A program made the position numbers and the translations under genes. The notes beneath the pieces are model-generated. The model had not been told where the DNA came from. It saw only the letters and a program-made list of their open reading frames with translations, and made no database searches. 56,223 nucleotides of DNA from DATKGQ01 sp035510715 (lineage in GTDB: Bacteria > Patescibacteriota > Saccharimonadia > Saccharimonadales > UBA4665): positions 1 through 56,223 of the forward strand of contig DATKGQ010000031.1 of assembly GCA_035510715.1 (NCBI GenBank), given 5' to 3'. Below, piece after piece: positions 41,896 to 49,004 of this stretch; the first letter of the stretch is position 1; each line of letters begins with the position of its first letter.

Positions 41896-42555
41896 TCAAG
41901 ATTGGTTTGCGGCAATTGTCAGCTCACCGTTAATTTGATCGATAATTTCTTTGCCGCTGGTTAACGACATGATCGTGCCCGTGACATGGGCTAAACCAAT
42001 TAAAAATCGTCCACTCCGGTATTCGGATAAGGGTGACTGGGTTGCCATGTCGGCACCAGCGATAATCATCATCTTACGCTTACTGGATGGGGTAGACCCG
42101 ATATGGATTGGTGAACCGGTAAGCTCACTTGCTCTATCTACCTGAAAACGTTTCCGGTTGATTATTGCATCCCTGCATATTTGCACGCTGAGGGCTCCAA
42201 GTAAACTCAATGAGAATTTATTCTCGTTATTATTCCGCGCATCATAAATATGTGAACCGGCAATTAAATAATGGGCCGCTTTATCGATACTTTGGTCAAG
42301 TGTTTTACCCGCATTAGTCGGTGGGCGTTTAAGTTTTTTTGCTGCCTTTCGAGCAAATATTCCGTCCAATTTGTCTGTCGCATAAATAAGGCCCATAACA
42401 GTAGTGCTTTTCGTGTTACGGGGGTGTTTGCCGCGTAAATTGTAAGCCGCAATTGCTCCGGCACCAAGTAGACGTGAATAACACAACCAATTCGCGGTAT
42501 TTTGCAAAGCGTCGCCATAAACTTCGCGGATTGTCCTCACGGGTCGCTTATCCAT
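41896..42555 (-). CDS. CDP-alcohol phosphotransferase-like protein
   Basis: 219 residues. It carries the CDP-alcohol phosphotransferase signature D-K-L-DG-I-F-AR...G-K-T-L-D-Q-S-I-D (about residues 61-92), with 12 rather than the usual 8 residues between AR and G. Such enzymes transfer a phospho-alcohol onto CDP-diacylglycerol, for example to make phosphatidylglycerolphosphate. The hydrophobic helices are weaker than in PgsA, so either a degenerate or a divergent member. An ordinary promoter or Shine-Dalgarno is not obvious. Confidence 0.7.
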   Translation of the reverse strand: MDKRPVRTIREVYGDALQNTANWLCYSRLLGAGAIAAYNLRGKHPRNTKSTTVMGLIYATDKLDGIFARKAAKKLKRPPTNAGKTLDQSIDKAAHYLIAGSHIYDARNNNENKFSLSLLGALSVQICRDAIINRKRFQVDRASELTGSPIHIGSTPSSKRKMMIIAGADMATQSPLSEYRSGRFLIGLAHVTGTIMSLTSGKEIIDQINGELTIAANQS

Positions 42556-42678
42556 ACTTAAAATATACTAGCCTATTAGCGGTAAAACAAAATACTATTA
42601 AATTACCCAGCTTATATTGCGTATCCATGCACTTGACAGTACCTCAGTAAAATTTAATTTTTAGCCGTATCTTGGAAC

Positions 42679-42687
42679 TGATATGAT
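42679..42687 (+). promoter_or_regulatory. Extended -10, leaderless
   Basis: TGA-TATGAT, with the hexamer at 42682-42687, ends 6 nt before ATG 42694. Confidence 0.6.
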
Positions 42688-42693
42688 TAGTTT

Positions 42694-43344
42694 ATGAAGC
42701 TATTTATCTGGGATTTTCACGGTGTACTTGAAAAAGGCAATGATCAGCTAGTTTTAGACGTTACAAATCGGATATTAGAGCAATATGGTTATCGTGAAAG
42801 ATTAAGCAAAGAAAAGGCTAAAGAATACTATGGATTTAAATGGTATGAGTATTTTGAAAAAATTCTCCCTCCTACCACAACAACGAAGCAGCATAAAGAA
42901 TTGCAGTCTGCCTGCCTAAAATATTATGAGGGAAATCGCAAAGCATATGCTAAACATATCCAAGCAAATGATTTTGTCATAGAGGTTCTGGGAAAAATTA
43001 AAGACTCAGTACACGATCAAATAATTTTATCTAACACGCGGCCAGATAATTTGCTTTGGTTTCTAAATATAATTGGAATTAAAAAGTACTTTTCTAAGGC
43101 AAAGGTTATCGGCGTCAATGCTCATGAAGATATTATGGAGAAAAAAGATGCTCTGGCCGAATATCTAGACGGAAGAGATTATGATGAGATTGTTATTATT
43201 GGCGATTCCGAGAGTGACTTGCAATTAAAAAAAGTAGCTGGCGGAGTTACCTATTTCTACCATTACCCGTATCTTAAACTGAATAAGGCAATCCAGGCCG
43301 ATTTTATAATTACTGATCTACGAGAAGTTTTAAATCAACTTTAA
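42694..43344 (+). CDS. HAD-superfamily hydrolase
   Basis: 216 residues. Motif I is FIWDFHGVLEKGN (the nucleophile Asp is followed by FHG, so the second Asp of DxD is His here, an unusual change). Motif II is IILSNTRPDNL, motif III the Lys in EKKDALAEYL, and motif IV VIIGDSESDLQLKK. A helical cap spans about residues 20-100. The fold is clear, but the altered motif I may mean a different activity or loss of phosphatase function. A leaderless start is inferred. Confidence 0.8.
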   Translation: MKLFIWDFHGVLEKGNDQLVLDVTNRILEQYGYRERLSKEKAKEYYGFKWYEYFEKILPPTTTTKQHKELQSACLKYYEGNRKAYAKHIQANDFVIEVLGKIKDSVHDQIILSNTRPDNLLWFLNIIGIKKYFSKAKVIGVNAHEDIMEKKDALAEYLDGRDYDEIVIIGDSESDLQLKKVAGGVTYFYHYPYLKLNKAIQADFIITDLREVLNQL

Positions 43345-43397
43345 TTCATTACATTAAATAGTAATGCCAAATATATAAGTGAGTTTTAATTATTTTC

Positions 43398-43760
43398 TTA
43401 GGGACGTGATGAAACAATAAGAGGCGCATCGTGTCTCTTAGCAAATTCTTGGACAAGCATCATATTAACCATCGGTTTAAGAATTTCAAGTCTTTGACTG
43501 ACAATTTTAGGTGTTTCACCACCCAGACACATTGTTCCGTAAATTGCATAGCTTGATTCACCCACGTAAGGTGTCCCTTCGTGTACAGTGTCGGCATCAG
43601 CAGCGCATAATTCTTCGTGGGGACTACAACTTTCGCCTTTCCAGTTAGGACATTGTTCACCCAAACAATCAGCTTTTTTAAACTCTGGTAAACGGGCTCC
43701 ATATGGATATGGAGCACCTAACGGGTATATTACAGCTCTGGCTTCGATATTTTAACTCAT
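43398..43760 (-). pseudogene. Cys-rich protein with a stop at codon 3
   Basis: A strong promoter (43767-43796) ends 6 nt before ATG 43760, as at other leaderless genes here, but codon 3 is TAA (43752-43754). The frame then continues for 117 codons: ARAVIYPLGAPYPYGARLPE, a Cys cluster (DCLGEQCPNWKGESC...ELC) and a tail ending VSSRP. The only in-frame start after the stop is TTG 43664, which would remove the conserved-looking first part. The Cys spacing suggests a metal or Fe-S site; the family is not recognised. Confidence 0.55.
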
Positions 43761-43766
43761 TGCAAT

Positions 43767-43796
43767 ATATTATCATATTAGTATGTATATTGTCAA
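43767..43796 (-). promoter_or_regulatory. Consensus promoter with extended -10
   Basis: On the minus strand TTGACA (43796-43791), an 18-bp spacer and TAATAT (43772-43767), preceded by TGA, form one of the best promoters in the window. The -10 ends 6 nt before ATG 43760. Confidence 0.75.
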
Positions 43797-43967
43797 CTAT
43801 GCTTGTTCCAAATATATAGTCATCTTATATTGCTATTGTTTAGTTACTATTTTCATGCTATTATTATATTAATTGTTAATAGATGAATCCGGGTTGTAGG
43901 AAAAAGTTACTCGATTTCATTATGGACAATCGAAGTAATAACTAACTACAAAAAGGATTCTTTTTTA

Positions 43968-45161
43968 ATGTCAAAATATTTATACCGCCAGCAAACAGCT
44001 GGCCGGCGTCCGAGCCGTGCATATCACGGCGCGCCAAGAAAACCAAGAACCAATAGACAATACATTAACCCAACGCGTTTTATTAAAGCGGCCAAACAGA
44101 CCGCTGCCGAACCATATCAATCAAAATACAATTTTAATGATTTTGAGATTGCCCAGTTAATAAAACATAACGTAGAATTGCGTGACTGGCAAACACCGAC
44201 GCCTATACAAGACCAAACCATTCCGCTGGCCCTAAATGGAAAAGATATTGTCGGCATCGCCAATACCGGTACCGGTAAAACTCTGGCCTATGCAATCCCA
44301 ATAATTGACCGTTTGCTTAACGATACCTTCAGTCGGGCCCTGATCGTCGCTCCGACCCGCGAGTTAGCCCTGCAGATTGAACAGGAGTGCCGGTTGATCG
44401 GCAAGGGATCTAATCTGTACGGCGCCATGTTAATTGGCGGCACACCAATGTCGCCGCAATACCGCGATCTGCGTTTTAACCCGCGGGTTGTTGTCGGTAC
44501 GCCAGGAAGAATTATTGATCATATCGAACGGGGGACACTTAACATCACCCAGTTTAATATCATTACGCTTGATGAAGTTGACCGGATGCTGGATATGGGT
44601 TTTATTCATGACGTATCTAAGATAATGGAACAATTGGCCAAGCCGCGACAATCTTATTTCTTTTCGGCTACAGTTGATGCCCGGGTAGAGCAATTAATCA
44701 GGAAATTTTCCGATAATCCAATAACTATCTCGGTTAAAACCGGAGATACCTGTGATACGATTGAGCAAAATATCGTCGAATTTCACTCCAAAGAAGATAA
44801 GTTGGAGAAACTGCATAAATTACTGCTTTCCGAAAGTACCCAGAAGACATTAGTCTTCGATGAGACCCAGCGCAGTGTGGAAAGACTTAATCAGACCCTG
44901 CTGTCTCGCGGTTTTGCGGTTGACGCCATTCATGGCGGCAAATCACAAGGCCAACGCCAAAGAGCACTCGACAAATTTAAAAATAGCCAGGTCAATGTAC
45001 TGGTCGCCACCGATGTGGCAGCCAGAGGCCTGGACGTTGATGATATTACTCACGTTATAAACTACGCCCTGCCGCAGTCGTATGAAGATTATGTTCACCG
45101 CATTGGCAGGGCAGCGCGGGCCGGTAGAACCGGCACCGCTTTAACGTTTATTGAAGTTTAG
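43968..45161 (+). CDS. DEAD-box RNA helicase
   Basis: 397 residues. A basic N-terminus (about 1-45) precedes the helicase core: the Q motif region LRDWQTPTPIQ, motif I GIANTGTGKT (about residues 96-105), Ia PTRELALQ, II as DEVD (usually DEAD), III SAT, then VI HRIGRAARAGRTG at the C-terminus. It unwinds RNA with ATP, helping ribosome assembly, mRNA decay or growth in the cold. The DEVD variant is tolerated in the family. AAAGGA lies 9 nt upstream of the start. It converges with an RRM protein gene, a possible functional pair. Confidence 0.92.
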   Translation: MSKYLYRQQTAGRRPSRAYHGAPRKPRTNRQYINPTRFIKAAKQTAAEPYQSKYNFNDFEIAQLIKHNVELRDWQTPTPIQDQTIPLALNGKDIVGIANTGTGKTLAYAIPIIDRLLNDTFSRALIVAPTRELALQIEQECRLIGKGSNLYGAMLIGGTPMSPQYRDLRFNPRVVVGTPGRIIDHIERGTLNITQFNIITLDEVDRMLDMGFIHDVSKIMEQLAKPRQSYFFSATVDARVEQLIRKFSDNPITISVKTGDTCDTIEQNIVEFHSKEDKLEKLHKLLLSESTQKTLVFDETQRSVERLNQTLLSRGFAVDAIHGGKSQGQRQRALDKFKNSQVNVLVATDVAARGLDVDDITHVINYALPQSYEDYVHRIGRAARAGRTGTALTFIEV

Positions 45162-45172
45162 TTTTTGTCTAA

Positions 45173-45502
45173 TTAAAATCGACGATTGTCGCGATTATGA
45201 AAATCATCGCGATGACCGCCACCACCGCCACCGAATGAACGCGGTTCGCGCTTTTCTTGGGGACGAGCTTCATTGACGGCTACTGATCGGCCTTCAAAAT
45301 CTTTACCATTGAGTTCTTCGATAGCCTTTTTGGCTTCTTCCTCTGAACTCATTTCGACGAATCCAAATCCTTTTGATTGGTTGGAATACTTGTCGACGAT
45401 AACCTGGGCAGATACAACTGTACCTACGCCCGCGAACAAATCTCTTAATTGATCATCGTTCACACTGTAAGCAAGGCCGCCTACGAATAACTTAGTTGCC
45501 AT
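45173..45502 (-). CDS. RRM RNA-binding protein
   Basis: 109 residues. A single RRM: RNP2 KLFVGGLAY (residues 3-11) and RNP1 SKGFGFVEM (about 43-51), followed by a Gly/Arg/Asp-rich tail (SFGGGGGGHRDDFHNRDNRR). This is the plan of bacterial and cyanobacterial Rbp proteins, which bind single-stranded RNA and often respond to cold. AGGAG precedes the ATG. Stops of this gene and the DEAD-box helicase are 11 nt apart, tail to tail. Confidence 0.93.
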   Translation of the reverse strand: MATKLFVGGLAYSVNDDQLRDLFAGVGTVVSAQVIVDKYSNQSKGFGFVEMSSEEEAKKAIEELNGKDFEGRSVAVNEARPQEKREPRSFGGGGGGHRDDFHNRDNRRF

Positions 45503-45718
45503 TTAATTCTCCTCTTATCATTCTTTATAGGTACCTGGCAATTTCCATTATCCAGTTAGCTGCGCCTACTACGAACATTTTTTACTATTAATTTGCCAGA
45601 ACATAAACTTAGCAGCGTATTTCTAACAATGGCAAGTATATCCTATTGCAGCCATTACGTCTATAGGATATCTTTGGTGAGCATCCTGTCATAACAAGTA
45701 AACAAGTAATTTAGCCTC

Positions 45719-46501
45719 CTATAGGGCTTTTATTATTAGGTATCGATGAGAACCGAACAATATACCACCACCAATTACCTCGTTTACCGGCATCCACTTC
45801 CAGCCGGTAGTTTCTTCGGTTATTTCGGCTTCAGGCATATTGCCATTTATGTGATACAAAATTGCGGTTGTTTCAGGCCAAGCATTGGCAGTGATTCGAG
45901 GGTCTGCTACTGGACCCTGATAAACTGTCCGGCCAATCACGCACTTCGGAATATGGATATGGGATTCTTCCCAAAACTCTCTGCGGGCTGCCACGTTGCT
46001 ATCTTCAGAATGATCCATAAATCCACCGGGTAGAGACCACATTCCAGTATCTTTACGCTGAACCAAGAAGACTTTTCCGTCGTTAATGACGATCGGATCA
46101 GCTGTTTTGTTCGGCCCCCAATACCAGTAGGCGCCCTTACCGGTAACAATACCGATATCCGGATCTGTTAGCATATCCAAAAACCAGGGGTGCAGTGGCC
46201 GTCCATGGCTATCCAACTGATGACCGCTAGATACTAGCTCGCCCTGTTGCCCTAAACTGGGTGCAACTTCGGTATCAGCCCGGTTGCGGTGTTGATTAAT
46301 TGTCCAATAGCCATCCGGTATATCCCAAACGCCAGATCCATACAACAGTGCGTTCGCGGACGCGGTTGAATGCCTTAATCTTTGGCCAAACTTAGGGTAT
46401 CCGGGATAGGTAATTATCGCTAGATTCATTTTTAGCAGGTCCAGCTGGGAATGCTTTACTTCACTATTAGACAGATATATGTCATAGGGCAACTCATACA
46501 T
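45719..46501 (-). CDS. NUDT9-like ADP-ribose pyrophosphatase
   Basis: 260 residues. The order resembles human NUDT9: GKGAYWYWGPNKTADPIV (family GRWGPNHAADPI), VFLVQRKDTGMWSLPGG, the NUDIX helix starting GGFMDHSE and REFWEE, and a C-terminal W-K-W-M segment. NUDT9 enzymes split ADP-ribose to AMP and ribose-5-phosphate. The N-terminal 130 residues are also NUDT9-like. It lies 10 nt downstream of the pnuC-nadE fusion on the same strand, fitting an NAD-turnover operon. Confidence 0.82.
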   Translation of the reverse strand: MYELPYDIYLSNSEVKHSQLDLLKMNLAIITYPGYPKFGQRLRHSTASANALLYGSGVWDIPDGYWTINQHRNRADTEVAPSLGQQGELVSSGHQLDSHGRPLHPWFLDMLTDPDIGIVTGKGAYWYWGPNKTADPIVINDGKVFLVQRKDTGMWSLPGGFMDHSEDSNVAARREFWEESHIHIPKCVIGRTVYQGPVADPRITANAWPETTAILYHINGNMPEAEITEETTGWKWMPVNEVIGGGILFGSHRYLIIKAL

Positions 46502-46511
46502 TTCTTTTTCG

Positions 46512-47489
46512 CTATTTAGACCAATCTGGGCTGGTATTAGGTGCCATTCTTAGATCGCCCCGGGGACTGACTGCAACTGAGCCAATCTTAGTGCCATTGG
46601 ACATTACGTCTCGCTTCCACTGGCCGGATGTAAAGCGCCTTAAATATTCACCCAGTTGCCAAGCCTGCTCGTTTTTACTAAACCTAGATCCGTAAGCGAT
46701 GCTGGCTAAATAACCAATTTTAGATGGACGACTGCCATAACGCAGCAGCTGATAACTGCTAAAATCTATCAGATCGTACGAACCGACAATGCTTTCGGTC
46801 GTTTGCGATAGATCGCCATTGCCGGTAAGTTCGGGTGATATCGGTGTAGTCAGAATATCCTCCAGAACCAATCTGACCGGCTTAGTAGCTTTATGGTCGG
46901 CGTACCAGTGCACTAAATGCCTGACTAGAGTTTTGGGAACATTGCTGTTCGGGTTAAACATACTCATATGGTCGCCATTGAAACTGCACCACCCGAGAGC
47001 AGTTTCACTTAAATCACCGGTTCCTTCTACAAAACCGTTAACCGAATTGGCATAGTTCATAAGAATCGCCGAGGTACGTAGCCTGGCTTGGGTATTCTCG
47101 TAAGTTATGTCCTCGGTTTTCTGGTCGTGTCCGATCACTAATAAAACTAAACATTCTTTTAGCCCGATAAGTGATACTTTCAGCTTAGTTTTAGCTTTCC
47201 CGCCTTTAAGCCACCAGTACCAACCCCAAAAACCAAGGACGATGTAGACGGCCCGGAGACCGGCATCAGCGAACAGCCGGCTGTGTAGAAACAAAATTAA
47301 AAAGGCAACCGAGTTGACAATCCCGATGGGCCAGTTCCAGATATTTTCGACTACGCACAGCCAAACGCAATAGCCGCCTGTTATAAAGGCGATGACTTCT
47401 GTCATCTGAAGTGAGACCCAATTTTCCTTTGACGCCAGAAGTAACATAAAAGATATTACAAATGATAGTGTCCAAAGTAATTTTTTCAT
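46512..47489 (-). CDS. PnuC-NadE chimera (in-frame deletion fusion)
   Basis: 325 residues. Residues 1-115 are PnuC, the nicotinamide riboside/NMN transporter (IWNWPIGIVNSVAFLILFLH, then LFADAGLRAVYI). From about residue 117 the protein becomes the C-terminal part of a glutamine-dependent NAD synthetase: TYENTQARLRTSAILMN, GTGDLSETALGWCSFNGDHM, VPKTLVRHLVHWYAD, SPRGDLRM. The NadE glutaminase domain and the SGGxDS ATP loop are absent, as is the end of PnuC. The junction V-I-G fits both parents, suggesting deletion across a short homology. Neither activity is expected to be intact, unless the assembly is wrong. Confidence 0.85.
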   Translation of the reverse strand: MKKLLWTLSFVISFMLLLASKENWVSLQMTEVIAFITGGYCVWLCVVENIWNWPIGIVNSVAFLILFLHSRLFADAGLRAVYIVLGFWGWYWWLKGGKAKTKLKVSLIGLKECLVLLVIGHDQKTEDITYENTQARLRTSAILMNYANSVNGFVEGTGDLSETALGWCSFNGDHMSMFNPNSNVPKTLVRHLVHWYADHKATKPVRLVLEDILTTPISPELTGNGDLSQTTESIVGSYDLIDFSSYQLLRYGSRPSKIGYLASIAYGSRFSKNEQAWQLGEYLRRFTSGQWKRDVMSNGTKIGSVAVSPRGDLRMAPNTSPDWSK

Positions 47490-47811
47490 CTCATCTACTT
47501 ATCAATTGATGTCAGTTATTGCAGTTAGTGTGCTAATTACGTTAAATTCAATATCATACTACTACGTTAAATACATAGTGTCTATGTTACACTTTATATT
47601 TGTCTGTACAAGATAACTAAATCAATAATAATTGCTTTGTTTTAAATTTGCAATTTTTTATCTTCGCTTATTTAATATATAAAATTAGGAGCTAGTATAA
47701 ACTTTTAACAATGCATATAATTTTTACATCATTATTTTTTATTTATATTTACCCCTGTTAATCAACAAATTTTATTGTTTTCATACCGGCATAAGCATTT
47801 TTATATAAAAC
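47490..47811 (+). other. AT-rich gap without genes
   Basis: About 320 nt of very AT-rich sequence upstream of the divergent pnuC-nadE start. No open frame or repeat is seen. A TATATA at about 47801 may be the -10 of the small RNA that follows. Confidence 0.4.
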
Positions 47812-47947
47812 GCCAGTGCTTGCACAATCGAACAGGGAAACGTATAGTTCAGTCATCACCGTGAGGTGAGGTTATCACCGCAAGGCGATAACGGAAGTAC
47901 CAGCAATGGCACAACCATCATAAAGGAACCCCTCAAAAGGTTCCTTT
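47812..47947 (+). ncRNA. Candidate small RNA with intrinsic terminator
   Basis: Non-coding and structured: TCACC-GTGA-GGTGA hairpin (about 47856-47869), TTATC...GCAA...GATAA hairpin with a GNRA-type loop (about 47871-47890), then the motif TACCAGCAATGGCACA (47898-47913) also found at 15033-15048, and a perfect terminator. It lies between divergent genes; the downstream kinase gene has its own -10 (48005-48010), so a standalone RNA is likely. No known class is recognised. Confidence 0.5.
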
Positions 47948-47949
47948 TT
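47922..47949 (+). terminator. Intrinsic terminator
   Basis: AAAGGAACC (47922-47930), 8-nt loop and GGTTCCTTT (47939-47947) running into a T-tract. A textbook Rho-independent terminator. Confidence 0.85.
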
Positions 47950-48020
47950 GTTTATCTGCGCTTTATAAGACATTATTTGCTTACTATGATTGCTCGACCG
48001 CTGTTATACTTAAGACAATT

Positions 48021-48572
48021 ATGCAGGTAATTGTTGTCAGCGGCGGCACGGCCACCGGGAAAACCACCATCGCGCGCCAGCTGTCCGATAAACTTGGATA
48101 TCCGGTTCTTTGTAAAGATGATATCAAAGATAAACTGTTCGCTGAATCATCCTTTAAGCCTGGACTAAGGCATTGGCACCATTTTGAGAAAAAAGCCTTG
48201 AACCGGTTTTATAAAAAATTTGGAGAATATATACAAAACCGGCAATCAGTTATTGTTGAATCTAATTTCCATCATAAAGACGCCGTGCAACTGCATGGCA
48301 TTATCGGAAATTCTACGTACCGGGAAATATACTGCAAAGCCCATGGCTGGGCGGTAATAAAAAGATACATTAAGCGTAACGAGTCGGGAAACCGGCATAA
48401 GGGTCATCACGACCGGGTCTGGTATCTCGGCGTGATATTGTTTAACACCTTCGGCCCGATTACACATGCTTGGAATCCGCCGATGATGGCAGACGCCACC
48501 ATGCGATTAGAGCTGGATACTACTAAATTTTCTGATCTCAACTACGCCGAAATAATCGATTTCATAAAATAG
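48021..48572 (+). CDS. P-loop kinase (AAA_33-like)
   Basis: 183 residues. P-loop SGGTATGKTT (residues 7-16), then DDIKDKLF and VIVESNFHHKDA, the typical pattern of zeta-toxin/AAA_33 small-molecule or nucleoside kinases; a lid-like basic segment IKRYIKRNESGNRHKGHH follows. It should phosphorylate a small substrate with ATP; which one is unknown. The TATACT -10 at 48005-48010 ends 10 nt before the start, giving a very short leader. Confidence 0.78.
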   Translation: MQVIVVSGGTATGKTTIARQLSDKLGYPVLCKDDIKDKLFAESSFKPGLRHWHHFEKKALNRFYKKFGEYIQNRQSVIVESNFHHKDAVQLHGIIGNSTYREIYCKAHGWAVIKRYIKRNESGNRHKGHHDRVWYLGVILFNTFGPITHAWNPPMMADATMRLELDTTKFSDLNYAEIIDFIK

Positions 48573-48608
48573 CTGAGCATAAATACTGGGGTTATAACCT
48601 TTACTGAT

Positions 48609-48638
48609 TTGCCGAGAGACCATGTTAACGGGTACAAT
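48609..48638 (+). promoter_or_regulatory. Leaderless promoter of the Clp-like operon
   Basis: TTGCCG (48609-48614), an 18-bp spacer and TACAAT (48633-48638); the -10 ends 6 nt before ATG 48645. Confidence 0.65.
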
Positions 48639-48644
48639 TAGATT

Positions 48645-49004
48645 ATGATAGTCGCCCTCTTCCAGTGGTGGTACGGTGCCGGATTGAGACAGATTAGCCG
48701 CAATATCAGTTATTGGCCGTCACTCATTTATCGGAATTTTTCAGTGCCGCTGTTAGCTAAACATCTGTTTGCGCCATGGCGGCGGATTATCAACCCCGGT
48801 GGCCGTGGTCTTCAAACGCAGCTGCGGGCAGCACTGGATAACACGGTTTCCCGCTTCGTTGGTTTCATGAGCCGGATACTGGTTATATTTACGGCTTTAA
48901 TCGGCATGTTGCTGGCCATAATTGCCGCGCTTATTATAGTAATCATCTGGCCCTTGCTGCCGTTAGTAATTATTTACTGCATCTATCGGGGGATTGCCGG
49001 ATGA
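48645..49004 (+). CDS. Small membrane protein coupled to Clp-like ATPase
   Basis: 119 residues. An amphipathic basic first half (SYWPSLIYRNFSVPLLAKHL, FAPWRRI) leads to two adjacent hydrophobic segments (about 72-112). The stop overlaps the next start (ATGA), so translation of the ATPase is probably coupled to it and the two proteins likely interact at the membrane. No family is recognised, although this pair is typical of Saccharibacteria-like genomes in my judgement. Confidence 0.65.
   Translation: MIVALFQWWYGAGLRQISRNISYWPSLIYRNFSVPLLAKHLFAPWRRIINPGGRGLQTQLRAALDNTVSRFVGFMSRILVIFTALIGMLLAIIAALIIVIIWPLLPLVIIYCIYRGIAG

Noticed and set aside
47812..47947. SRP RNA (4.5S)
   Set aside because: GGAAG and AGCAA occur, but the symmetric SRP helix 8 with its GGAA loop and AGCAG strand cannot be formed.
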